Assembly: GCA_030789695.1 (NCBI GenBank)
Contig: CM061141.1
Location: 192,583,689-192,647,688 of the forward strand
Direction of reading: 5' to 3'
From: Scilla litardierei
Lineage: Eukaryota > Streptophyta > Magnoliopsida > Asparagales > Asparagaceae
Length of the DNA stretch: 64,000 bases
Shown here: in pieces, positions 11,777-23,460 of the stretch
How the letters are laid out: every line of letters starts with the position of its first letter
Position numbering within the stretch: the stretch's first letter is position 1
Made by a program: the position numbers and the translations under genes
Notes under the pieces: generated by a model
Databases searched by the model: none
Seen by the model: the letters and a program-made list of their open reading frames with translations, nothing else
Told to the model about the DNA's origin: nothing

Positions 11777-11784
11777 TATAAATA
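11777..11784 (+). promoter_or_regulatory. TATA box of solo LTR
   Basis: TATAAATA in the sequence acctataaataaggc, downstream of the palindrome cluster. The matching site in A's LTR is TATAAAAG at 13665-13658 on the minus strand. Confidence 0.7.
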
Positions 11785-12459
11785 AGGCTTCTACTGTTCC
11801 ATTGAGATGTTACCTAAGCTATTGCAAAATCTCTCAAGATTTCATTTCCAAAGATCAAAGCTCTCAAATCCAAAGCCCTAAGTATTTCCAAATCTTGATC
11901 TCTTGCTCTCCAACCTAGAACCAAAGAGTGATCATCTAGGCAATTGGTGCAGGCAAGAGAAAGGGCTTCTCCTCTCTTCCAAGAGAGTTCTTCAACACAC
12001 ATCACACTCCTACTTCAAGTTCTACTTCAAGGCGTAGGTGATTGTAAGTGTTGTTTTCATTATTTCATAACTTTCGTTATTTGATATTTGCTCTCAGTTT
12101 TGAGAGTGGTTTTGCTTGCTCCCAAGTTGTGGGAGTCAAGGACATCGATTGTATTTGATTTCACTTGTAGGGTTGCTACAAGTGGGTTTTAAGGGAACCT
12201 CAAGTTAGGGTTCTAACTTGAGTATCCGGAGGTATTCGGGTGGAAGGGACGTAGGATTACCGGGAATAAGTCAGGAGTTGACTTGGGTAATTCGAACCCT
12301 TGAAACATCTCTGCGTTTGCGTGTGTTTCATTTTGGGTTGGTTTTCTATTCCGAACTATTTGTTGGATTGCATTTTATTTGGCGTAAATTCCTTTTAAAT
12401 TTGCATAAACACTATTCAACCGCCCTTCTAGTGTTTTCCCCATAGACAGGGCCCTTATA

Positions 12460-12464
12460 GGTAA
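12460..12464 (+). repeat. Target-site duplication of solo LTR, right copy (ggtaa)
   Basis: This is the partner of agtaa at 10638-10642, with one mismatch. Confidence 0.75.
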
Positions 12465-12942
12465 AACGTCCGTACATCGATGCTATGCTTCCATTTTCCT
12501 GCATATGAAACATATCGAAATTTTGCACGGCTACATAGAGTTTAGAAAGTTTTACCTTGTTCGTTTCATCATGGGTAACGACAAGATGGTTCCAAATTTG
12601 ATATGCACTCTTATGTGTGCATATCTTGTTGAACTCATCTGGGTCCAATGCACAATGAAGAGCTTTCATTGCCTTTGCATTGTTGACTTCGGCGGATTTC
12701 TCGGAAGCCGTCTATTTTTCGAAATCCTCTTCGGTAGGCTCGATGTATTCCTTGTGGAGGGTTCTCCAAAGGGAAGCACTCTTTAGGAACGTCTCCATCC
12801 GGCATTTCCAATAGCCGAAGTTCGTGCCAGTGAAACACGGAGGACGCATCGTTGATTATCCTTCAAAAACTGTGGACGCTCCATCACGATCGTGATTGTT
12901 ATACGAAGACGGTGGAGGAACGTTGTTGTTGATGGATGCCAT
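12465..12942 (-). pseudogene. gag: Element A gag, N-terminal part
   Basis: The ATG at 12942-12940 begins MASINNNVPPPSSYNN, 13 bases inside the PBS. The Copia gag core follows: FTGTNFGYWKCRMETFLKSASLW, ALHCALDPDEFNKICTHKSAYQIW, FHMQENGSIASMYGRFT. One stop lies early, near 12855. The reading frame is cut at 12464 by the opposite-strand solo LTR and resumes at 10637. Sequence and order match element B gag closely, so A and B belong to related Sirevirus families. Confidence 0.85.
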
Positions 12943-12954
12943 AGCTATAAACCA

Positions 12955-12968
12955 GTGCTTTGATACCA
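12955..12968 (-). other. Element A primer-binding site (tRNA-Met type)
   Basis: The minus strand reads TGGTATCAAAGCAC two bases inside the LTR end. Confidence 0.85.
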
Positions 12969-12970
12969 AT

Positions 12971-14794
12971 TGTAAGGTCCATGGCTATGAGGAAAACACT
13001 AGAAGGGGGGTTGAATAGTGTTTATGTAATTTAAAAAGATAGATACACCAAATTAAATTCCTAACCAACAAATAGTGCGGAATAGAAATAAACCCAAAAT
13101 GAAACAAACGCAAACGCAAGGATGTTTCAAGGGTTCGGATTACCCAAGTCACTTCCCGCCTTGTTCCCGGTAATCCTACGTCCCTTCCACCCGGTTAACA
13201 ACCGGATACTCAAGTTAGAACCCTAACTTGAGGTTTCCTTAAAACCAACTTGTAGGAACCCTACAAGTGAAATCAAAATACAATCGATTGACATTGACTC
13301 CCACAACTTGGGAGCAAGCAAACCACTCTCACAAACCGAGAGTAAATCAAATAACGAAAGTTATGAAATATGAAATTAAGAAACACTTATAATCACCTTT
13401 TCCTTGAAGTAGAACTTGAAGGAGAAGTGTGTTGTGTGTTGAGAGACTCTCTTGGAAGAGAGGAAAGCCATTTCTCTTGACTCCACCAAATGTCTAGAAG
13501 ATTTCACTTTGGTTCTAGGTTGGAGAGCAAGAGATTGAAGATTGGAATTCCTAGGGCTTTAGGATTTGAGAGCTTTGATCTTGAGAAAATTAAAGCTTGA
13601 ATGTTTGAGCAAGAGATAATCGAAGTGTCTAGCCTCTCAATGGAACAGTGGAGGCTTCTTTTATAGGTTTCTCAAAATCCTTCTAACGAAATCAACAAAA
13701 ACACCTTTGAAATCCGTGAGGAAAAACTCAACGGATTGAATCTGTGCCCACGACAGTCGACTGTTGAATAATTTACAGTCGACTTCTGCACAGTGATAGA
13801 GGGTAGGTGAGAATTCACAACGGTAACTTAACACGTGAACAGTAAACTGATGAGGCACAAACAGTCGACTGTTGAACAAACAGGCGACTGTAAATCCTAC
13901 TACAGGCGACTGGCCATAAGCTGGGTAAGTTGGTGAAATCTGAAATACGTCTGGGAGAACAGGACAGACGACTGGCGAAGACAAGACAGTCGACTGTTAA
14001 ACTAAACAGGCGACTGCAATTCCTTCTACAGACGACTGTCAAGACCCTGAGATTTTCCAGAGAGTTAAGTCATCAAATAGGCTCAAAGACAGACGACTGT
14101 TGAAGCATTGGCAGTCGACTGTTCCATTGGACTATCGATTGTAAATTCAACAATAGTTGACTGGCCAGATTAAACAGAGAAATAGAATTTGGTCTAAAGA
14201 TAGACATGCGACTGATTAACAAAACACAATCGACTGTCACTGGGACAGGCCCATGTGAATTGTTCATAAGTCGCTTGTGAGAGTTAAAGCTGAGAAGCCC
14301 AAAAACTAGCTGAAAAAGTTTGTGCGTAACAGGCGATTGTAGAACAAAACACAGTCGACTGTTTTGAGACAGGCGACTGTAAATCGTTTAGCAGTCGACT
14401 GTTATAAACATGGCATGCACAATCTAGCTAGAAATGAATTGGATTCTAAGGAAGGTTGATCTAATGATATCCTAAGACTGAAATGAAGATGTGTGTGTGC
14501 TCCAACAAAGTTCTACTTCTAAGCTACATACTAGAAGAGAAACAAGAAAGTTACATTAGACGAACTCTCTCTTCTTTCCAACGCATGAGCTTGAAGTCTT
14601 CTAGGAGCTTCAATCACCATCGACGATCATCTAATCCATTCCATTTGCTTTCAATGATCTTTGAGTGTCATCCATTGCAAATCAATCTTCATAATAAGCT
14701 TAGGCGATGGATTATCTGCAAATATGGGATTATTCGGAAGTATTTATGTTTGCTCATCATTAACACCAAGTAGGGAGAAGTCCAATACTCAACA
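12971..14794 (-). repeat. Element A 5' LTR (1824 bp)
   Basis: On the minus strand the LTR runs from TGTTGAGTATTGG (14794) to ...GGACCTTACA (12971), directly followed by the PBS. It carries a CAGTCGACTG cluster (about 13750-14400) and a TATA box (13665-13658). It is inserted in the 3' LTR of element C, which resumes at 14795. A's 3' LTR lies off the left edge. Confidence 0.88.
13750..14400. promoter_or_regulatory. CAGTCGACTG cluster in A 5' LTR
   Basis: More than a dozen copies and variants occur (CAGTCGACTG, CAGGCGACTG, CAGACGACTG), ending about 85 bp upstream of TATAAAAG on the minus strand. This is the same arrangement as in the solo LTR. Confidence 0.8.
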
Positions 14795-14911
14795 AGCCCT
14801 AATATGAAACATAAAGTGAGTATATACCCAAAAGAGCAAGATTAAGCCTAATCTTTAGCACAAAATGGGGGTAGTTAGGGGGCGTAAATATACACTTCTC
14901 ACTACGAATCA
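14795..14911 (-). repeat. Element C 3' LTR fragment, cut by A
   Basis: These 117 bp match the end of the complete C LTR at about 52385-52497, including taagcctaatctttagcac and ctacgaatca. A is inserted at 14794/14795. A purine tract on the minus strand (ATTTGGGGGTG) follows directly at 14912, as expected for the polypurine primer of a minus-strand element. Confidence 0.88.
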
Positions 14912-16119
14912 CACCCCCAAATAGCATTTTGCTAGTCCTTAGTAAAATAAGCGATAAATTCGGATTAAATGGAAAACATGCACCAAACTCAAAATATCAT
15001 CATGGCATACTCCACATGTCATTTTCAAATGATTTCAAAGCCAATATACACAATGTATGAAAGTAAACAACAAATGACATTCTCCTCAATCCAATTAAAA
15101 TAAAGTAAGGTAATAAGAACCGTATCACATTCCTTGGGATATATCACAATGGTAAAGTTTCCAGAATTCAAGGAAATGGCCAAAATAAAAAAAAATTCCT
15201 CTAAGTTGTGGGAGATGAGATTGCATCACTCATGTAGCTTATTAACTCATTATTCATTCACCTTTTCTTTTTCTTTTCTTTTTCTCTCTTTTTTTATTCT
15301 TTTCGTTTTTTTTGTTTATGTTTATGTTTTGCATTCACACAATAATGATATGAAATGCAAACACGGCCACTTTTGCATACACGCGATAACACTATATAGG
15401 TAAAGGTGTAGAATGATTCCCTAAATCTCATCTTTGGCATCCTCCCCAATGTTTCGTGGGGCACCGACTACTCAATTTGATTAGAAAAACCATTCGCTAA
15501 CTCTCTTTCTCATTCTAAACACGAGTTATCAACTCATCCACCCACTCCTTAGGAGAAAACATAACATAAACCATTGGCCACACCCTATCCAATTAAAAAC
15601 TAAGCCATTCATCCGAATTCATGCAATCACTTACACCAAACTATTCCCAAATTATTTCAAAGAGAGTACAACAACATATAAAATAGTTTCATACATGGCA
15701 TATTAATATTTGACTGTAAAATGGAAAAGAAGTTAAAACATGCCAATCAAGCATCTATAAATTTGATACAAAAATAATAATCCGAAAAAATTGCATGGCA
15801 TTAAGCATGTAGGGACTAAGCAAAAGAAATGTGATGGAGGCAAGGATGGAGGCACCAAAAAGATATGCTTAAAATGAATGAATGATGATGATGACGAATG
15901 ATAATTTTTATTAACATCAAAATATTCAAAACTACCCAAAACTAGCATCCAACTTCATAGTTCACTCCCCCCAACTAGAAATGAGCATTGTCCTCAATGA
16001 TTGAAGTGAAACTAGATATTATTTAACTATGCTAGAGGGAAAATACACATACTAAAGCAAACATGCAAAAGCAAACTAAACTAAATTTTTTATTTACATT
16101 ATTTACACTAAGTAAAGGA
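14912..16119 (-). other. Element C 3' noncoding interior
   Basis: No gene is visible. It contains the polypurine tract at 14912-14925, a T/C-rich run at 15260-15320, and a second G-rich tract (minus strand AGTTGGGGGGAGTG, about 15963-15977). Next to the latter is cattgtcctcaatg (15986-15999), an inverted-repeat motif also found in D and G. Confidence 0.6.
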
Positions 16120-17123
16120 AGGAATACACCTTAGCAAAAGGCGGATCCCGAATATGTAATGGTGGAGGCAGCTGCTCTATCATATCCTTTCGTTCCTCAG
16201 CCAGCTGCTTTGGATACGAAGCTCCTCCAGCTTCCTTGGATCCTAGCAACACAGCTCCCAGCATCTCCCTAGAATATGCTCATGTGTCCTATGGGAGACA
16301 GGCTGTTTCAATCCAAGGAAAATAAGTAAGACTTCTAATGAAGGAAGTCCGAATAGGGTCGTCATAATAAAAATGAGGATATAAATATGTATGAAGACAA
16401 TCTGAATCTGAAATGTAAGAAAATGAAGCATAAGATTCAGAAATGAAGGGAAAAGTGTGATGAGAACTTCCCTGAATGGCGATGTTATCGCCTAGCTGAT
16501 GTGACTCCTCAGGAGGAGGGTGAAATGGCTGATGGGGCAAGTGTGGAGGAGAAGGTAGTGCATGCTCAATGTATATCATCTCACAGTCACTGTCGCTTGT
16601 CGCATCCTCGCCATCGAAGGTAATGGCCTCTACAGTCATCCCTGGACTCTGTGGTCCACCCTGAATATCAGCATCCTGGATGATGAACTGATGTGTATCC
16701 TGAGGTGTCTGAAGTGATGGCTGCTGACTAAATCTGTAGGGAGGGAGGGCTTGGGCGCCAAAGTAGTTTGTAGGCTGTATCCCGTGCACTCATCCTCCTC
16801 AATACCACCATAGTAAACCATCTAAGCAGTCCACCCAAGATGCTCGCACACCTCCAGCTATGGTAATGGATCAAACAGGCAATGTGACTCAGGCACTCCG
16901 ATGTCATCTATCTCACTCTCGCCTGGACACATCTCCATCTCATCATTACCACCAACCCAACGAAACTACATCGTGTCTCCAACATGGGTGACACGCACTC
17001 CATCATCCATCTCCTCCTGATCCTCAATATGCAATCTCTCAACGTCCTCTACCTGGCTCTTCTGCAACCCATCATCCTGCTTTGCTCGGTATCCCATGGG
17101 GTCGTAAGAAAAAGAGCCCAAAG
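16120..17123 (-). pseudogene. Element C protein of unknown function (C-terminal half, related to G protein)
   Basis: This is the minus-strand continuation of C's gag-like protein after the D insertion. Pieces include LPLGSFSYDPMGYRAKQDDG (near 17120), a Pro/His-rich middle (LPHQPFHPPPEESHQL), an acidic/Tyr-rich part (FISESYASFSYISDSDC), and a C terminus LAEERKDMIEQLPPPLHIRDPPF (about 16130-16200). The last block aligns with LAEPRKEQLEQLPAPAKILDPPF of element G. Frameshifts and stops break the reading. I recognise no named domain, and there is no pol. It probably belongs to gag of a non-autonomous Gypsy lineage, but function is unknown. Confidence 0.6.
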
Positions 17124-17128
17124 GTAGC
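17124..17128 (+). repeat. Target-site duplication of element D, left copy (gtagc)
   Basis: Exact match to gtagc at 49951-49955. Confidence 0.9.
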
Positions 17129-17369
17129 TGATTATGAATAAATAATGCATATTCTAACCTCATAATCATCTCATGTTATGCATATAATCCATGGAATCAT
17201 GCTCTCTTAACTACATTTACGCTAAATCATCATTTGTGAGCATATGATTTTATTCTTGCATAATTTCACTTCCCTAAGCATTATAAATGTCTATTATATT
17301 TATAGGGATTTTTTCTGGAATTTTCAGGTGTCCCGAAAGGGACTAAATCAACTCAAGAAGAGGCGTGCA

Positions 17370-17925
17370 AAACAGGCGCCTGCAGAAGCAAAGACAGTCG
17401 CCTGGGAAACCTAACAGTCGACTGCCCAAACAACGGCAGTCACCTGCCTTTAAAGAATTAACGTTGCAGAAGTTGAAGCCCAACTACAGCCGCATGTAAG
17501 AGGATTCATAGTCGACTGTATTATTATGCAGTCGCCTGTCATCTTCACATCAGTCGACTGATATTTCAGACTCCTCAGGAAGCAAAAAGGGCAAACTCTC
17601 TGTTATCTTGACATTTCTGCAGCAGGCGACTGAATAGCAAACTACAGTCGCCTATGATTGCACAGGCGACTGTGTGTACAGTCGCCTGTCATCTTCACAT
17701 CAGTCGACAGATATTTCAGACTCCTCAGGAAGCAAAAAGGGAGAACTCTCTGTTATCTTGACATTTCTACAGCAGGCGACTGAAGAGAAAACTACAGTCG
17801 CCTATGATTGCACATGCGACTGTGTGTTTTACAGACAGTCGCATGTTTCCCTTTGGTAGGAACGAGAGTCATCTTCGCATCAGTCAACTGTTGTTTGTTC
17901 GACAGTCGACTGATCAGATGTTTTC
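17370..17925. promoter_or_regulatory. CAGTCGCCTG/CAGTCGACTG cluster in D 5' LTR
   Basis: About twenty copies of CAGTCGACTG, CAGTCGCCTG, CAGGCGACTG and near variants occur. These are the same words as in Copia element A, but here in a Gypsy LTR. The cluster ends about 110 bp upstream of TATAAAA. Confidence 0.8.
17529..17828 (+). repeat. 150-bp tandem duplication inside the D LTR cluster
   Basis: cagtcgcctgtcatcttcac begins at 17529 and again at 17679. The two 150-bp copies share the stretch with ctcctcaggaagcaaaaaggg and differ at only a few positions. Confidence 0.9.
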
Positions 17926-19156
17926 GGCCGCAGTCTGGGTTACGAGAAACAGGTTTTTCTTAACCCAATTTCTCTCCAGTTGCTGTGAATCGTTGGATAA
18001 GGATTTGGATGGATGAGATGTAACACCTATGGGGTATAAAACACTACTATCAGATTTAATAAGAGAGAACGAAATAGAACTTAATTATTTTTGCTATTTT
18101 TAGGTCATCTTCTTCCATGAGAAGGGGATTAGGGTTTTGGAGAGTTTTGCGCTTTCTGATTTTGTTTTTGCTATTGCTGAGATTGATTGCTGATTGAAGA
18201 AGATTGTATTTGGTGACAAATCTCCAACCCTCTTTCTAATACATATTTGCTTTCATCCTTTGCATTGAACTATGTCTATTTTTATGAATGTTGATTCAGT
18301 TCTTGATATGCTAGGCTAGATTCATTGTGTGGGTGTTTTGGATTGATGTAGGATGTATTGATTGCCTTGCTAACATTAATTTCCAGCACCCCTTGTTAAT
18401 CCATGTTGTTGGGTGAATTAAACTTATGAGTAATTGGGTTTGATACTATCCATGGAGGAGCCGAAGAACGATGGTGCTTCGTAATTGTTGCATCTATGTA
18501 TCCAATTGGTATTGCATGTCTTGAAATGAATGCAAGACCCCTTCAACCCATATTTCGTAGTTTAGAATTTTAATTCATCCATCAATTCAAATTGTTAATT
18601 GGGTTGTGAACCGTCTATCGAATCGTGCATTACCCGAAAGGGGCCGCAGAACGGTTGTTGTGCCCTGCGCACCACAACCTATATGCATTACTCTCACATA
18701 CCTTGAAATGGGTGTGAGAGTAATTCATGAGCTTTAATTAGGAGAAGAACCCAGTTAGCAATTACCCTTGGTGCACCCCATATGTGCTTAATTGATTATT
18801 TCCCGATTCTCATACCTTGAAATGGATTAGTGATCGAGTTATCTTGGAATTAATATTTAGCAGAGCAATTGAGTAGTCCTACAGATATCCTCAACACCCG
18901 CACCCTTTCTCTTCCTTGCATCCAAACCTTAGGACATTATCCTAACTCTAGGGTGTTTAGATAAACCCACTATCCAAACAATCATTCACACCCATAGGGT
19001 GGTAAGAACCCTCAACCATTCTTTACATGATCTAACTATTTGTGTGAATTTGCAGATTAGTTTTGTCTCTGTGGATACGATCCCATACTTTCCGGGTATA
19101 ATATTTGCCGACCTCGTACACTTGCGAGTATCACCTTTCAGGGAGAGTCAAGCAAA

Positions 19157-19175
19157 TTGGTGCAGTTACCGGGGA
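19157..19175 (+). other. Element D primer-binding site (tRNA-Asp type, degenerate)
   Basis: TTGGTGCAGTTACCGGGGA resembles TGGCGCCGTTGCCGGGG, the complement of the plant tRNA-Asp 3' end used by Athila/Tat Gypsy elements. A few mismatches have accumulated. Confidence 0.75.
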
Positions 19176-19354
19176 CGACGTATCTTCATTTCACACTTCG
19201 GTTTTTGTCGTGAAATTTGGTGAGATCTTTCCATTCTATTGTTTATAATCAATGTGAATATCCACGTTTGTTTTTCAATTTTAGAATCATTGACACTATA
19301 AAAAATTTTGGGCTAATCTTGGAAAGTTTTGGCTTGAACTCAATTGTCTAGTTT
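19176..19354 (+). other. Element D leader
   Basis: Untranslated leader between the PBS and the first gag codon. No other signal is seen. Confidence 0.5.
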
Positions 19355-19526
19355 ATGTTGGTAAGGACTCCTCGAACACATAGACTAGTAAGAAACATAA
19401 ACATGGCCGATAACAATACCAACACCAACGGTAATGACAACACCAAGCATAGTGAGGACGATCACTCTCAACATGAGTGTAATCGAAGTTTGAGATATGT
19501 GTTGAGGCCAAGTAGGTCTGCTAATG
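19355..19526 (+). pseudogene. gag: Element D gag, N terminus (cut by E)
   Basis: The ATG at 19355 begins MLVRTPRTHRL, followed by an Asn/Asp-rich stretch and RSLRYVLRPSRSAN, a typical Athila-like gag start. Element E is inserted at 19526/19527. The rest of gag resumes at 29164. Confidence 0.7.
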
Positions 19527-22500
19527 TGTGACGGCCCGTATCTGTTACTACACGTATTTAGTATAAATACTTTCAAAAACATTTTTAAATAACAAGATCT
19601 TTAAACTAATTGAGTTTTAAAATACTATTATTAAGATGACTTTTATTCACTAATCACTTTTACTAATCACGGTTACTTTTTACCATCCACTAAATATTTT
19701 TCTAATTAGTCTTACTAATTTGTTTTACCAATCACTAATTACTCTTACCTTTACTAATCACTTTTATCAATTACCAGTTACTTTTAGTAATTAGATTTTT
19801 ACCAATTACTAATTACCTCCATTACTTTACCAAATTATTATCATCAATTACTAATGACCTTTACAAATTACTTTTACCATTTACTATTTAACATTTACTC
19901 ATTACTCATTATACTTTCTAATTTTAACTAATTACTTTAACTAATCATCATTATTTTTGTTAATCTACTTCACTCTATATACTTTATTTTAAGCCCTAGC
20001 CAACTTACTTTCCCTATTTACCTTTAATCTAATCACCCACCCACCTATACAGTGGATGTACCCCTAATCAAACAACTAACCACCCTCCAACATCTCCCCG
20101 ACAACCCTTTATTCAATTACGTATACAAATTCTGTGTGACAACCCATCAACCCCTACCAGACAAATATCAATCTCCCCACAAATTTTAACTCCCAACTTC
20201 CCCATCAATCTATCCACTGACAATTCATCTTAAGGCAACGTTTTCTCCCCCTGCAACACAAATCAACCCATCAAGCACAATCCCAAAATCTTTCCCAAAT
20301 CAGTTTATGATCAACAAATTCCCCTACAAACAAATCACCCAAACCCTCCACTAATTTTCCCAAAACAGAATCAACCCTCAATTCATTCTTCCCAATACCA
20401 ATCAAATCCCCAAACTCAACTGAAAGGGGAAAACAAAGAAGAGCAAATCTGAAACAATTTCAGATTTAAATCAAACCAAACTCAGATCTGGAAATATAAC
20501 TTCAGATTCCTTCTCAATCTCAGATTCAAAGAAAAACCCAAACAAACCCAACTCCTTCTCCTTCCTCCTCCCTCGTGCCTAGGTCGGCCTCCACCCACCT
20601 CTTTCCCGTCGCTCGGAGGAGCAACAATCACGCGCGTTCCAGTGCGTCACTAGCGACGACCCTATGCCGAAAATCCACCGTCGCTGGCCGGAGATCCACT
20701 CTCCTCGCGCACGCCCTCAGCCTGCAGAACCTCCACGCGCCACCTGGGCCGCCCACGCGCGCGCCATAGAGTTGTCGGCACCTCTATTTCTCCCTGGGTG
20801 CGTGAGTTCGGTACCCCCCTTCCCTTCGTTAGTTGCTGCCAAACTTTGAGCAAACAAAAAAAAAGAAAGAAACAAAGAAAGGATAGGACGAAATGAAGAG
20901 GAGACAAAGAACAGAAGATGAAAGACAGATGGAGTAATAGAAGAGGAGTATTGAATATTAAGAAGATACGTGTTACAGCCTTAGGTTATAATAAAGAATA
21001 GGGAGAGAGAGAGAGTAAGAATTATAGTAGTATATTTGTGCAGGGGGTAGGTGTAAGTAGGTGGGAAGTATTGAATGTAGACTTAACCTCATGTTAACTA
21101 TATAATTAGCTTAGGGTAAATTAGAATCAATAGGGTGTTAGTATTAATTTGAAAATTGACATGCTAGTGTTAATTACAACATGTTAGTGGTTGACAACAA
21201 TGTTAGGATAATAATATCAGAATAAAATAAAGCGTATCATGTTAGTGTAACATAATATAAACATCAACATAGCCAGAGAATCCAATAAAATTAGACGAAC
21301 CCACTTTAGAGATTAATTTAATAATGTGTTTGTTTCGCAAAATATCTACTTCATTGATTTGTTTAACTAAAACAGAAAACCGGACATACCGTAACGAAGT
21401 ACCCGTCGAGACGAACCCAACGGCACCAAAATCGTCGAAATCAGGCAAGTATGCAATTTATATTGAATTTTTGAAGGTAGATACTCTTTTAGCCTTTTGC
21501 ATGTAAAGCTGTATAACTCAAAACATGCACGTGAAATGACACGTGAAAACACTACCACGACATCTGTGGCTAAAAATGTGATCCAATGGCATATAATTTG
21601 ACATTTCTTATTTTAGAACAATAGCGACGAAAATCAATCTCCATGTCGTACTTATTAAAATCTCATACTCAGCATTTTTGTTAAATTGTTGTAAATGTTG
21701 TTCGATACTCTCGTAACCATGGAAAATGCTGTATAAATGTAAATGTTCTCATTATTAAATTGCTACATACCTTAGAATGATTATCAAATATGTGACACCG
21801 TGAAATCGTGTGCCTCGAAGGCGAGATCGTGACTTTTGTGATGTCATGTGAGTTGACAATTCGTGCTTGTAATTCGTGAATTAGGCTGGCTCGTGTTCCA
21901 GCACCAATCTTTGGTGGGGTTAGGGTTGAGTGGCTACTAGGCGTATGAAAGGGTACTGTCTTCAAGGGCACCATCCATATGCGGTGGGTTAGCACCAATC
22001 ACGGTAAGCCCCAGTGTGAAGAAGGAACTTACTCAGCACGACCTAAAGGCGAGAACCCTATTATAGACATTAATGCTAACAATCGTGAGTGCTAACAATC
22101 GTGAATGCTAACAAATCGTGAAATGCTAACATGAAATTTGCCACTTGAAATTGTTATCTCAGTTATATTGACATGTTAATGAACCAAAGAAAAGATTTAC
22201 TTTACTCGTTAAACTGCTTAGAACTGCATGATAGGATGCCTTTTACTTTATTTCAGCATGTTTAATCTTGTTGTCGCTATCTCATTTAAACTATTAATGC
22301 CACTTAAATTCAGTATAAATTTGTATATATCTTGCCTTGGGTTTTGACCTCTACTTGCAGACCCTTGCTGACATACATTCATGTCTTTGGATGTATGTCA
22401 GATCCCGAGCTATAACACCAGGAGCACTAGTTGAGATAACTGAACCAGTGGACCAAGAGTTGTTGACAAGTGGACCTTAATTGTACTTCCTTTAATTTGT

Positions 22501-22750
22501 TGTACGGGTCATAAGACCCACTCTACTTTTCTCCATTGTTGTAATTCCATTGAGACGTCTGAGATTGTAATAATGTTTTACTTATCTGTGTTGTTTTAAG
22601 TAATGCAAGCAAGAACCTGCGGTTTTTCACACAGACGCTTATTGTGTTAAGTCAAGGAGGAAAGAAAAGCAAAAGTACCTCCTTCTAACTTGCACAAGCG
22701 GGCCCGTTCGAGTCTTCGCTCCCAAGTCTAATAGGAAGCGGGGCGTGACA
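19527..22750 (+). repeat. Element E 5' LTR (3224 bp, Tekay-like Gypsy)
   Basis: The LTR starts TGTGACGGCCCG and ends CGGGGCGTGACA, so its ends are near-inverted repeats. It matches 25942-29163 throughout, with roughly 3 % differences in the first 500 bp by eye. It contains an AT-rich block of TTTACTAATTAC-like repeats (19630-19970), TATATAC near 19976, a GC-rich transcribed block (20560-20830) and a conserved 3' part with aataagcg-type sequence near the end. Left TSD taatg (19522-19526) against taccg (29164-29168) is imperfect. Confidence 0.9.
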
Positions 22751-23324
22751 CGTTTTAGTGGTGGCCCATGCAGGTCTATGCTCATGCGAAATACTTTAAA
22801 AAGGCATAGATAACATTACAATCTTGACTCTCAAACAACCCCTTCCCTAGAATCTTCTTGCCCGATCAAATTCATTAGAACATCATAGTCCTAAGATTCC
22901 TGATCCTTAGTCAACCAAATCAGTATATCCTTGATTTTTAATCTCCATTCATTTTTACATTCCACTTTATGACCTTAGGAATCCCTCGTAGCCTTTCACT
23001 AATCATTTCCTACAGGCACTCGCATTTGATCACCATACTCTAATCATTGCTCTCGATCCACGTGATCTTCCTGACAGACAACTTTGTCCTTTTGAACCAT
23101 CCACATTACTATACTGATTCTACTTTCGCTAATAATCTCCTTTGTCGATAATCCCAGTAATCTTCGATAGGAATAAAACCATACAATTAATAAAGACTTA
23201 ATGAAAGGCATTAACAAAACCTAAAATTTTGAATTTTAGTATTTAACTAGTTAATAGGATAGATTAGTTGTTATATATAAAAAAACCTTTGTTGATGGCA
23301 CGCATATAAATGATAAGCTTCCTT

Positions 23325-23460
23325 CAATGAACCATGATCCGGTCAATGTGCTTGGCTAAGTTTGTTGGGTCACCCTAGCTAGACTGGGGGTCAGTGATCC
23401 TGGCTTAGTCACTTCCCTGGCCGTGTCTGCTAGACCACAAGGACGTAAATCATGATTATG
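23325..23460 (+). repeat. Dispersed repeat shared with 57828-57960
   Basis: The two copies share ggtcaatgtgcttggctaag, ccctagctag and tcctggcttagtca in the same order, with about 80 % identity by eye. It is probably part of the internal leader of this Gypsy lineage. Confidence 0.75.

Larger units (their letters stand above)
10643..12459 (+). mobile_element. Solo LTR of the element A family, opposite strand
   Basis: This 1817-bp LTR starts TGTTGAGTATTGG and ends ...GGGCCCTTATA, where the other family member ends ACCTTACA. It lies on the plus strand inside gag of minus-strand element A and is homologous over its length to A's own 5' LTR (12971-14794), roughly 80-85 % by eye. No PBS or internal sequence follows it. 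It is therefore best read as a full insertion reduced by LTR-LTR recombination. It has a palindrome cluster (11040-11700) and a TATA box (11777-11784). Confidence 0.88.
17129..19150 (+). repeat. Element D 5' LTR (about 2.0 kb, Athila-like Gypsy)
   Basis: The LTR starts TGATTATGAAT after the TSD and ends ...GGGAGAGTCA before the PBS. Its last 840 bp or so (from about 18310) match the D 3' LTR at 48990-49950, but the upstream half does not. That half holds a CAGTCGACTG/CAGTCGCCTG cluster, a 150-bp tandem duplication and the TATA box TATAAAA (18035-18041). Confidence 0.85.

Noticed and set aside
16289..16789. Host gene encoding a Pro/His-rich protein
   Set aside because: It lies between the polypurine tract and gag of element C, and its downstream part is homologous to the protein of element G.
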